From: a virus
Reading direction: 5' to 3' (one strand)
IMG/VR virus record: IMGVR_UViG_3300023210_000114
Span: 1 to 34,667 of that record
Length of the DNA: 34,667 nucleotides
Positions 21,113-28,436 of the stretch are shown piece by piece. Each line of letters opens with the position of its first letter. Position 1 is the first letter of the stretch. The position numbers and the translations under genes are program-made. A model generated the notes under the pieces. It saw only the letters and a list, made by a program, of their open reading frames with translations, had not been told where the DNA came from and did not search any database.

Positions 21113-22057
21113 ATGGCAGATTTCACACAAGTAATGACGGGAACCGCGGAACTTGACAATTCAGCAGTTGAAGAATTTGATGCACAATTTATTCTTGCGC
21201 AAGCCGCAATGGGTGTTGCCGATCAATTTGCATCGTATAAAAAAGATATTGGCGCAAAATCAATTTCACTTCCGAAATATGATCAAATGCCATTAAACAC
21301 AACCCCGTTGAATGAAAGGGAAGACCCTGATTCCACGGCAATGTCAGACAGTGAAGTAATTTTTACACCGGTCGAATATGGTGATGTAATTACAAGCACG
21401 TCACTTTCAAATTTACAAAGCGGCGGGAAAACCAACATTGCGGCGGCGCGAATTGTTGGAATTAATTCGGGACGTGTTCACAACAAACTTGCACTTCAAG
21501 CACTTGACAGTTCTTCAAGAATTTTATTTGCGGGCGACGCAACCGGTCTTGGTGACATGGACGCCGCCGACGAAGTTGACGCTTTACTTTTAGAAAAAGC
21601 CTATTCAGCACTTGCGGACCGAAGTTCAATCGGACTTCCACAAGCAAACGGTGAATTTGTTTGTATCATGCACGACAACGTGATTGCTTCACTAAGAAGC
21701 GGCACGGCGGCGGGTTCTTGGCAAGATACGCACAAATATGCCGCACCTTCCGAAGTCCTTAGGAATGAAGTTGGAATGTTTAAAGGTTTTCGTATTATAA
21801 GGGACAACTTATCAACTGTTGTTGCCGCCGGTGCATTGGGTGACGGGTCCGACGCATACAATTCTTACTTTATGGGTTATAATGCCTTTGGAAAGGTTGA
21901 ATCACAAACAAGAACACAAGTGATTTCAGGACCATTTGACAAGCTTCAGAGATTTTTAAATATCGGTTGGAAATCGACCACAAAATATGGCATAGTGGAG
22001 CAGGATTCACTCGTGATTGCGAAGTCTGTTAAATCACCAAATGCCGGACTTGTTTAA
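21113..22057 (+). CDS. Major capsid protein (HK97 fold, N4-gp56-like)
   Basis: A 314-aa protein after the scaffold gene with AAGGACAATTATC before the ATG. The order of elements resembles N4-gp56-type coat proteins: an Ala-rich N-terminal helix, EFTPVEYG-like strand with ITSTSLSN, a long helix (about residues 105-125, HNKLALQAL), MHDNVIASLR, and NEVGMFKGFRIIRD near residue 220. The promoter at 20398 and the terminator at 22077 frame scaffold and capsid as one strong unit. Family placement within the HK97 superfamily is tentative; identity as coat protein is firm from context. Confidence 0.85.
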   Translation: MADFTQVMTGTAELDNSAVEEFDAQFILAQAAMGVADQFASYKKDIGAKSISLPKYDQMPLNTTPLNEREDPDSTAMSDSEVIFTPVEYGDVITSTSLSNLQSGGKTNIAAARIVGINSGRVHNKLALQALDSSSRILFAGDATGLGDMDAADEVDALLLEKAYSALADRSSIGLPQANGEFVCIMHDNVIASLRSGTAAGSWQDTHKYAAPSEVLRNEVGMFKGFRIIRDNLSTVVAAGALGDGSDAYNSYFMGYNAFGKVESQTRTQVISGPFDKLQRFLNIGWKSTTKYGIVEQDSLVIAKSVKSPNAGLV

Positions 22058-22076
22058 TAAATAATTTAACTTAAAT

Positions 22077-22104
22077 AAAGGGGGACTTCACGTCCCCTTT
22101 TTTT
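22077..22104 (+). terminator. Intrinsic terminator after the major capsid gene
   Basis: GGGGAC (22081-22086), loop TTCAC, GTCCCC (22092-22097), flanked by AAAG and a run of seven T. The stem extends to about 10 pairs. It is a textbook rightward terminator. Confidence 0.9.
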
Positions 22105-22115
22105 GGACTTAAAAA

Positions 22116-22376
22116 ATGGACATGACAAATCGGGCGTTGACATTTGTGGAAGGAAGAAATTTACTTGACCTTGAAAAAAAACTTGATCAAGTAAGAATTT
22201 TAATGAACAAAGGAATTGAAGTTGTTTCGGTTTCAACGTCCGCGCCGTGGATTGCTTGGTTTTATACCGATCAAACAAAAGTCCCGTTGCAGTATCGTAT
22301 GCGCGGCAAGGAATTAAAGGAAGAAATAAAAGATATAAAAAAGAAGACAAAAAAACGAACAAAGAAAAAGGTGTAA
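22116..22376 (+). CDS. Small protein with Lys-rich tail
   Basis: An 86-aa protein. Residues 1-60 look like an alpha/beta unit and residues 62-86 are almost all Lys, Glu and Arg (ending KKRTKKKV). It follows the capsid terminator by 11 bp, so it must be reached by read-through. Position after the coat gene suggests a head or head-completion role; the basic tail could contact DNA. A second ATG at 22122 is possible. Confidence 0.55.
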   Translation: MDMTNRALTFVEGRNLLDLEKKLDQVRILMNKGIEVVSVSTSAPWIAWFYTDQTKVPLQYRMRGKELKEEIKDIKKKTKKRTKKKV

Positions 22377-22379
22377 TTT

Positions 22380-22772
22380 TTGGGAACACCAACAAAATCA
22401 TATTTAAGTATTAAAGACGTTCACCGTGAAACAAGGGAACAACAACAATTCGGTCTTGACGAAAAAGGTCTTGTTGTTGTGCGAACATTACAAAGTGATA
22501 CTATCACTTATGACACACTTTTTTCAATAGCGAATTCATCGGGTTTTCTTGTCGGTGAAGTTTATGACGAAATTGCCGCCGGTCTTAATTTAAGTGGAAA
22601 ATATATATTAGACTATTATTTTGCAGGAATCACACAATTTCAAATTGAATTAAACATAATATCACAAAAAGATTTTACCGTAAAAAAACTTGTCGCTGCG
22701 TCATTTTTACTTCAAGAAAATGGTGATATAATTAACCTTGAAGACGACGGAAAACTATTAATTCAAGGTTAA
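22380..22772 (+). CDS. Hypothetical virion protein after the capsid gene
   Basis: A 130-aa protein starting with TTG at 22380; AAAAGGTG lies nine bases upstream and no in-frame ATG follows early. It has a beta-rich body and ends in two short beta strands with NLEDDGKLLIQ. It lies between the capsid and the fibre-like gene and may be a head-fibre base or connector component. No family recognised. Confidence 0.55.
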   Translation: MGTPTKSYLSIKDVHRETREQQQFGLDEKGLVVVRTLQSDTITYDTLFSIANSSGFLVGEVYDEIAAGLNLSGKYILDYYFAGITQFQIELNIISQKDFTVKKLVAASFLLQENGDIINLEDDGKLLIQG

Positions 22773-22793
22773 TTCCTTAAGGATATATATATC

Positions 22794-24899
22794 ATGGCAA
22801 ATGAAAAAATAAGTGATTTAATAGAACTTACAACAATTGAAGACGTTGACGTTTTGGTGGTCGTTGATGACAGCGCACTACCAAAAACAACAAAAAAAAT
22901 CACCGCGCAAAACTTAGTTAAAAATGACAGTGACGTTGCGGCAAATACTGCGCATAGGTCAAGCACTTCAAACCCGCACACGGTAACAAAAACGCAAGTG
23001 GGTTTGTCAAACGTGCCGGACGTTGACGCGACCGCAAGAAGTTCACACACCGGCACGCAATTAAAGAGTTCAATATCAGATTTTGAACATAGTGTTGTAA
23101 GTCATTCCGACACAACCGCAACGGGCGCAGAACTTAATACTTTGACAGACGGTTCAAACGCCGATGCACTTCATAGTCACTCCGGCGGCGTTGGTCCAAC
23201 CGCACACGCTTCAACAACGGGACAAACACCCGACGACCATCACAACCAAGTTCATGACTTCGCGGGCGCGGACCACAACGCGGCAACCCTAGCACAATTA
23301 AATTCTAAAATATCCGACGCAACGCTTGACGATGCGTCCGCGTCAAGACCGCCTTCATCACACACAATTGCAAGTCATTCCGACACAACCGCAACCGGCG
23401 CGGAACTTGAAACATTGACGGACGGTTCAAACGCAGACGCACTACATGTTCACACAATTCCGGTTGATAGTTTACCGGCGGCGGTTGCCGGTGTGATAAC
23501 GCTTGCCGATAACACAACCTATACTTTGTTGGGGACGACGAACATCGGAACCGATAGAATTGTGACCGCTATAAATTCAGCTTTACGCGGGCACGACCCG
23601 CAAAAAGATATTGTTGTTTATACCGGAACCGGTAACATGATAACTTCAGATAACAATAATTTAATTTTAGATAAACTTGGTTTTTCTTGCGCAAACGGCA
23701 CACTTATAGCGGCAACAAATATTGATTATACAATCAACCCTTCGGTTGACCCGTTCCAAGGAAGAAATAAAAGACTTGCAATCACGCAATGTAATTTGAC
23801 CGGCGGTGCAAACGGCTTGGGGAGTACGATAGGATTCACGGAAGGTTTTGGAACCGTAAATTTCAACGGCAATTTGATTGTCAATTGGGACGAAGGATAC
23901 AAAATTTCAAATTCATTGTCTTTTGAAGGTTTAAATAATAAATCGGTTTTGTGGAATGACCAAAGTTCAACAATGATCACTTTAAGAAGTGATAATTGGT
24001 CCGGTCAAACCGGCGGTGTCGGGTCTTATATCCCGACGGGTTTCAATGCTTTTAATTTCAACGGGAACACGTTACACCCAAGAACTTCCGGTTTTGCCGC
24101 GGTCATTGAGGAAGGAAGTACAACCGCACTTGGAAATGTGTCGGGAAATATTTTTATAACTTCCGGCGTCACGTCCGGCGGCATATTTGGACCAACAAGT
24201 GTTGGGTATAATGAGCTACAAACTTATAACATTCAAGGCAATCAAGGAATAGCGGATAACACTCCAAGTATTCAAGGAACAATAGACATTTTACAAACAT
24301 TCGCAACAGTTATCGCAACTCAGAATGTCTTATATAAATTAAATCTAGGCAACACGTTAAAGACTTCCGAAAACTTATTGTTTTCAAGTAGAATTTTAGT
24401 TTCGGACGTGACGGGTTTTTTGGTTGACGAAATAATCACCGGCGGGACTTCAGGGTTCACCGGAAAAATTCAGTCAATCGACGCGGGAAATAATTATATT
24501 TATGTTAAATATATAGTTGACGGTTCAAGTGTACCCCAATATTTTACAATTGGCGAAACAATAACAAGCTCAAGCGCATCGACAACTTATAATGGTGTCG
24601 ATGGTAGCTTCAAATATTATGGAGCCAAAGACATTGTGATTCGGCTAATTGGTTCAATGACGATGGAAAAGGCACAAAACGGGCGAGACATCTATCAAGT
24701 TGTTCCTGTTAAAAATGCAGTTGCTCTTAATGAATTGTCAACAGTGTCGTATTTAGACGAAGGACGACCCATGGACATCATCGTTCAAGGATTGATTCCG
24801 TTTGTGCATGACGATATTTTAGAAATCTATGTAAAAAATACTGAATCAACAGATAATGCCACACTTCAAACAATGGTATTGAATATTTCAGGAAGATAA
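22794..24899 (+). CDS. Fibre protein in the head region
   Basis: A 701-aa protein behind AAGGATATATATATC. Residues 55-95 contain SNPHTVTKTQVGLSNVPD, a hallmark of phage tail-fibre repeats. A 27-residue unit with SHSDTTATGAEL is present twice (about 103 and 194), and the region holds many His and Thr. After about residue 235 a beta-helix-like body follows, then a C-terminal beta domain (to residue 701). It sits between capsid and connector genes rather than with the tail tip, so a head fibre is as likely as a tail fibre. From about base 24180 the codon use is less biased than before. Confidence 0.75.
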   Translation: MANEKISDLIELTTIEDVDVLVVVDDSALPKTTKKITAQNLVKNDSDVAANTAHRSSTSNPHTVTKTQVGLSNVPDVDATARSSHTGTQLKSSISDFEHSVVSHSDTTATGAELNTLTDGSNADALHSHSGGVGPTAHASTTGQTPDDHHNQVHDFAGADHNAATLAQLNSKISDATLDDASASRPPSSHTIASHSDTTATGAELETLTDGSNADALHVHTIPVDSLPAAVAGVITLADNTTYTLLGTTNIGTDRIVTAINSALRGHDPQKDIVVYTGTGNMITSDNNNLILDKLGFSCANGTLIAATNIDYTINPSVDPFQGRNKRLAITQCNLTGGANGLGSTIGFTEGFGTVNFNGNLIVNWDEGYKISNSLSFEGLNNKSVLWNDQSSTMITLRSDNWSGQTGGVGSYIPTGFNAFNFNGNTLHPRTSGFAAVIEEGSTTALGNVSGNIFITSGVTSGGIFGPTSVGYNELQTYNIQGNQGIADNTPSIQGTIDILQTFATVIATQNVLYKLNLGNTLKTSENLLFSSRILVSDVTGFLVDEIITGGTSGFTGKIQSIDAGNNYIYVKYIVDGSSVPQYFTIGETITSSSASTTYNGVDGSFKYYGAKDIVIRLIGSMTMEKAQNGRDIYQVVPVKNAVALNELSTVSYLDEGRPMDIIVQGLIPFVHDDILEIYVKNTESTDNATLQTMVLNISGR
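23100..23453 (+). repeat. Duplicated 81-bp segment in the fibre gene
   Basis: Bases 23100-23180 and 23373-23453 encode nearly the same 27 residues (SHSDTTATGAEL..TLTDGSNADALH) and differ mostly at third codon positions, which points to an old internal duplication. Confidence 0.85.
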
Positions 24900-24961
24900 T
24901 TTTCTTTTACTTGTTTTTGGTGTAAAATTATTCATGTACTAATTTGACGGAAAAAAATAAA

Positions 24962-25789
24962 ATGGAACACTTTACAATAATTCACGAAACAACCGACGTT
25001 TCAAAAGAACTTAAAGACTTCACGAAGGGAACAAAAACAATTCCTTTACTTGCAAGTGAAACTTTATTTGTCGGCTTCAGAAAAACATTTAATGTCATGT
25101 ACTTTGAATTAAGTGTTGTGAATACAACACCGGCTTCAATAAGTGCAACATACACAAACGCGGACGGCGTGCAAACATTAAAAATTTGTGACGAAACAAA
25201 CGGTTTCACGGAATCGGGTTTTATAACTTTTGAAAGACCGACCGACGCAATTAAAACAACCGTTGAAACCATTGAAAAAGTTTATGTTGAATTAAAAGTT
25301 GACGTTGATATTGATGTAGGAACAACCTTTGACGGTGTCGGAATTGTTTTATGTGATACAAATGACGTTGAACAAGTGCGGTCAAATATTGTTTCACGTT
25401 TGAACAACGGAAAAAGCTTGATTTCAAAAATAAACCTTGCAAAAGATTTAATTGTTCAAATGTTAAACAATCAAGGCAACGTAAAAATTACAAGTGACGT
25501 TTCGGGTTCTTTAATTACTGGAACCGTAATGAATTCAATCACTGAATTTGATTTCCTTGAAGTTGATCAATTTAGGCTTGCCGCCGCATATTTGACCGCC
25601 GGAACTTTTTATTTACAAGAATTAAGTGACGAAGGCGGTGACAAGTGGGACGTTCAAGGTAAAAGATTTATGTCAAAGTTTAATGAACTTTTTCAAACGT
25701 ATCTTTTAAAATTAGATATAAACGACGACGGTGTTGCAAATGACAATGAAATTCAAGAAGTTTCATTGATAGAGTTGATTCTGGATTAA
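24962..25789 (+). CDS. Connector-region virion protein with EF-hand loop
   Basis: A 275-aa protein. The ATG at 24962 has GGA ten bases upstream; an in-frame TTG at 24944 has no site. The first 150 residues look like a beta sandwich, followed by a helical region. Residues 252-263, DINDDGVANDNE, match the EF-hand calcium loop at all key positions (D1, N3, D5, G6, N9, E12). It precedes the tail-terminator-like gene. A virion decoration or neck role with bound calcium is inferred. Confidence 0.6.
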   Translation: MEHFTIIHETTDVSKELKDFTKGTKTIPLLASETLFVGFRKTFNVMYFELSVVNTTPASISATYTNADGVQTLKICDETNGFTESGFITFERPTDAIKTTVETIEKVYVELKVDVDIDVGTTFDGVGIVLCDTNDVEQVRSNIVSRLNNGKSLISKINLAKDLIVQMLNNQGNVKITSDVSGSLITGTVMNSITEFDFLEVDQFRLAAAYLTAGTFYLQELSDEGGDKWDVQGKRFMSKFNELFQTYLLKLDINDDGVANDNEIQEVSLIELILD

Positions 25790-25790
25790 T

Positions 25791-26249
25791 ATGTCAAATA
25801 TAGTTGAAGAAATTGTTGATGCAAGTAAGACTTTAATTCAAAGTATTTTGCCGGATTATTCGGAATTATATTACGCAAATAATCTTGACATGAACGCGTG
25901 CGGTGAACTTATTAAAAAATTTGGTATAATCTCACAAGGCGCAAGTTTTGCCGAAGGTCGTGCAATCGGTTTTACAACAATGAACCATGATTTTCAGATA
26001 ATATTATCCGACGAATTTAATTTAAAAGACGACGACGCCGCGCTTCAAGACACAACAAATAAAATGTATGCACAACTTCATGCAATATTGAAGGACATGC
26101 AAAAGAAAAAACTTGTCCTTGCAACGCCGACGAATTTAGTTATGATCATAAACGGAAGTTCATTTGAAATTCCTGAAGTTTTGGGTGATAATATGGGTGT
26201 AGCATTGCGGTTGAATTTAAATATACAATATAGATTTAAAAATAATTAA
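25791..26249 (+). CDS. Tail-terminator-like protein
   Basis: A 152-aa alpha/beta protein starting one base after the preceding stop. Its size and its place right before the tail tube gene fit the tail terminator that caps the tube and joins it to the head. C-terminal strands (VALRLNLNIQYRFKNN) resemble the edge strand of that fold. No signature motif exists; confidence comes from order. Confidence 0.55.
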   Translation: MSNIVEEIVDASKTLIQSILPDYSELYYANNLDMNACGELIKKFGIISQGASFAEGRAIGFTTMNHDFQIILSDEFNLKDDDAALQDTTNKMYAQLHAILKDMQKKKLVLATPTNLVMIINGSSFEIPEVLGDNMGVALRLNLNIQYRFKNN

Positions 26250-26269
26250 ATTTAAAAGGGAAAAATATC

Positions 26270-27451
26270 ATGGGAATAGGACTAATTGCAGACGAAGGTG
26301 TTGTTTACATCGAAAAAGAAGACACGGAAGCGGTTTATAAACCGGAACAAGGTTCAAGTGCCGCCGTTGAATCACTTTCCGAAGGTTTGGAATTTTCACC
26401 GCAAAAGGAACTTTTGACTAGGTCAAACAGAACTTCAACCGTTGAAACGGTCGCGGCATTACTTGGAACAAAATCAATGAGTGGGTCCGTTCCGGTCGAA
26501 CTAAAAAGTGCCGGTGTTGAAGGCAACGCGCCCGAAGCCGGTGTTCTTTGGGAAGCTTTACTAGGCGGGAAAAGAACGGGAACGGTTTCAACAACAAAAA
26601 CAGGGCACACAACTTCAAGACTAGAAATTGAAGACGCCGATATTTCAAAGTATAGTGTCGGTGATGTTATAACCGTAAAAGAATCGGGCGCACACCACAC
26701 TTCACCGGTCACGGTTGTTGATTCTTCAATCGGCGCGGCATACGTTGACTTACTTGTTCCCGCCGCGGGCGCGTTTACCGACAATGTTGACATTGCCGCA
26801 TTTACAACTTATTTTCATCAATCAGACGCACCGACACTTTCTATCACTAATTATTTGGCAGGGTCCATAAGGGAAAAAGCTATTGGGATGCGTCCAACAA
26901 GTGCGGAAATCGGGAACTATACAACCGGAACTTTAAGTGACGTGAATTTTGCAGTTGAAGGAACTTCTTTTGAAAGGGAAGTCGGAACACCTTTATTCAC
27001 ACCGACGTTTGATTCTGACAACGGTGTGACACCGCCGGTTGTTCTTTGCACAAAAGTTTACAAGGATTCAACGGAAGTTGCGGTGAATTCCGTCGGCGTT
27101 TCTTTGACAAACACACTTGCGTTCTTGACAAGTACGGCGTCTTGCAATGGAAAAATTGCGTCAAGAATAACAAAATTTGAATGTTCGGGGAGTTTCAATC
27201 CGTACATGCAAGATGACAACGTTGACTTGTTTACAATTTTTGATGACAACACACCGTTTTCAATATTCACTTCAACGCATAACTATACGGGTGTTGCAGG
27301 GGAACAAAAGGACACAATCGGTTTTTATGTGCCAAGTGCAAGAATTTCAGAAATCGGGACCGGTTCGGAAGACGGCGTTTTGACCGATGCGGTAAGTTTT
27401 ACCGGTCATAAATCTTTGGGAAATGACACTTTTTTCATTACGTTTTCTTAA
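26270..27451 (+). CDS. Major tail tube protein
   Basis: A 393-aa beta-rich, Thr/Ser/Gly-rich protein behind AAGGGAAAAATATC. It lies before the tail chaperone genes and is followed by a strong terminator, as expected for the most abundant tail protein. The length is above that of simple tube proteins; residues around 100-185 could be an inserted Ig-like or decoration domain. Cys residues occur only in the C-terminal part. No sheath gene is present, so the tail is non-contractile. Confidence 0.8.
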   Translation: MGIGLIADEGVVYIEKEDTEAVYKPEQGSSAAVESLSEGLEFSPQKELLTRSNRTSTVETVAALLGTKSMSGSVPVELKSAGVEGNAPEAGVLWEALLGGKRTGTVSTTKTGHTTSRLEIEDADISKYSVGDVITVKESGAHHTSPVTVVDSSIGAAYVDLLVPAAGAFTDNVDIAAFTTYFHQSDAPTLSITNYLAGSIREKAIGMRPTSAEIGNYTTGTLSDVNFAVEGTSFEREVGTPLFTPTFDSDNGVTPPVVLCTKVYKDSTEVAVNSVGVSLTNTLAFLTSTASCNGKIASRITKFECSGSFNPYMQDDNVDLFTIFDDNTPFSIFTSTHNYTGVAGEQKDTIGFYVPSARISEIGTGSEDGVLTDAVSFTGHKSLGNDTFFITFS

Positions 27452-27476
27452 TTAGACAAAACACATTTTAAATTAC

Positions 27477-27506
27477 AAAATAGGACTTGAATAAGTCCTA
27501 TTTTTT
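27477..27506 (+). terminator. Intrinsic terminator after the tail tube gene
   Basis: TAGGACTT (27481-27488) pairs with AAGTCCTA (27493-27500) around GAAT, extended by four A-T pairs and followed by a T-run. It is a strong rightward terminator. Confidence 0.9.
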
Positions 27507-27528
27507 ATATTATTTCTTAGGGGGAAAA

Positions 27529-27978
27529 ATGATTTTGGTTGAACCGATTGAAAAAGAATATGAAATTGAAATGACGCATGAAGACGTGAAAGTTGTTTTT
27601 ACTTTTTGTCAATTGACCTATGAACAAAAAGCGGACATTGTTTCAAGAACAACTAAAATGAAACAAGGAAGGGTTGTACAAGATATTACTTTAAATTCAT
27701 TTTTAACGGTCAAAAATGCACTTAAAAGCGTCACGGGTTTACATTGCCTTGTCGATGGTAAGGAAAAAGAATACACGCTTCAGTTCGACGCTGAAGGCTT
27801 GGTGACGGATAAAAATTTGAATGAATTATTTAACACACCGTTTCAAGATAATTTGGTTTTTTCCGCAAATCATTTGAGTTCGGGAATTCCCGACGAAATT
27901 ATTCACCCATTGACGCGCCAAAAACTTGAAGGTGTTGAAATATTGCCGCAAAAAGGAAGTGTTGAAAAAAAGTCTTAA
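27529..27978 (+). CDS. Tail assembly chaperone, G-type
   Basis: A 149-aa protein whose ATG at 27529 follows GGGGGAAAA; an in-frame upstream ATG lies inside the terminator and is not used. It occupies the place of lambda gpG between tube and tape measure genes. At its 3' end seven A and a G form the heptamer A AAA AAG just before the stop, allowing a -1 shift into the following frame. The chaperone binds the tape measure protein during tail assembly and is absent from the mature tail in known systems. Confidence 0.85.
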   Translation: MILVEPIEKEYEIEMTHEDVKVVFTFCQLTYEQKADIVSRTTKMKQGRVVQDITLNSFLTVKNALKSVTGLHCLVDGKEKEYTLQFDAEGLVTDKNLNELFNTPFQDNLVFSANHLSSGIPDEIIHPLTRQKLEGVEILPQKGSVEKKS

Positions 27979-28010
27979 ATTACTTTAAGAATAATTTACT
28001 TGAAGTAATT
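27966..28010 (+). promoter_or_regulatory. Programmed -1 frameshift site
   Basis: The slippery heptamer A AAA AAG is at 27966-27972. After a 5-nt spacer an 8-bp stem, AATTACTT (27978-27985) with AAGTAATT (28003-28010), can form. An alternative 7-bp hairpin (27973-27990) competes with it. The -1 frame is open from the heptamer to 28421. Confidence 0.85.
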
Positions 28011-28421
28011 GCTTCCCGAATTCACGAAGTTTCAAGAATTTCAGATTATGAATATATAAAAATATTTGCGTCAATTGAAGCGGGTTTTGAAAAGGGTTTT
28101 AATTGTAGTGATTGCACCGCAATAAAAAAAAGGTTTGCGGATAAACTACACAACAAACAAAAAACAAAGGGTTGTTTTGATTTTGAAACAAAGTCCTATT
28201 TACTTGGTGACATGCGCGTTGAAACCGCTTTAAAATTCAACGGGTGTGTCGGAAATTACACTTCCTATTCGGTCAATTATTTTATCGACTTATTTCACAA
28301 ATTTGAATCGGGTGTGTTACCATTTAAAGGAACATTTGGGCAACAACCGGCAAAAATCATTGAAGTTTTCCAAGTGATAGAACGGCGTTTAAATTTTAAA
28401 AAGTCGGAACTTCAAAAATAA
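27972..28421 (+). CDS. Tail assembly chaperone, T-type extension (GT fusion)
   Basis: This frame of 149 codons has no ATG with a ribosome site at its beginning; the first ATG is at 28212, in its middle. It is entered by -1 slippage at 27966-27972, giving a fusion of about 297 aa (148 from G plus 149). The extension is helical, with four Cys (NCSDC, KGCF, NGC) and a basic end. In lambda the GT form links the chaperone to the tube protein. It ends 15 bp before the tape measure gene. Confidence 0.85.
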   Translation, partial: VLNYFKNNLLEVIASRIHEVSRISDYEYIKIFASIEAGFEKGFNCSDCTAIKKRFADKLHNKQKTKGCFDFETKSYLLGDMRVETALKFNGCVGNYTSYSVNYFIDLFHKFESGVLPFKGTFGQQPAKIIEVFQVIERRLNFKKSELQK

Positions 28422-28436
28422 AAAAAGGTTTAATTT

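Noticed and set aside
26335-26793. 152-codon leftward frame opposite the tail tube gene
   Set aside because: No ribosome site, and it lies wholly inside a confident gene on the other strand.
28212-28421. Separate 69-aa gene before the tape measure gene
   Set aside because: The same frame is open back to 27972 and there is no ribosome site at this ATG; it is better explained as the end of the frameshifted chaperone.
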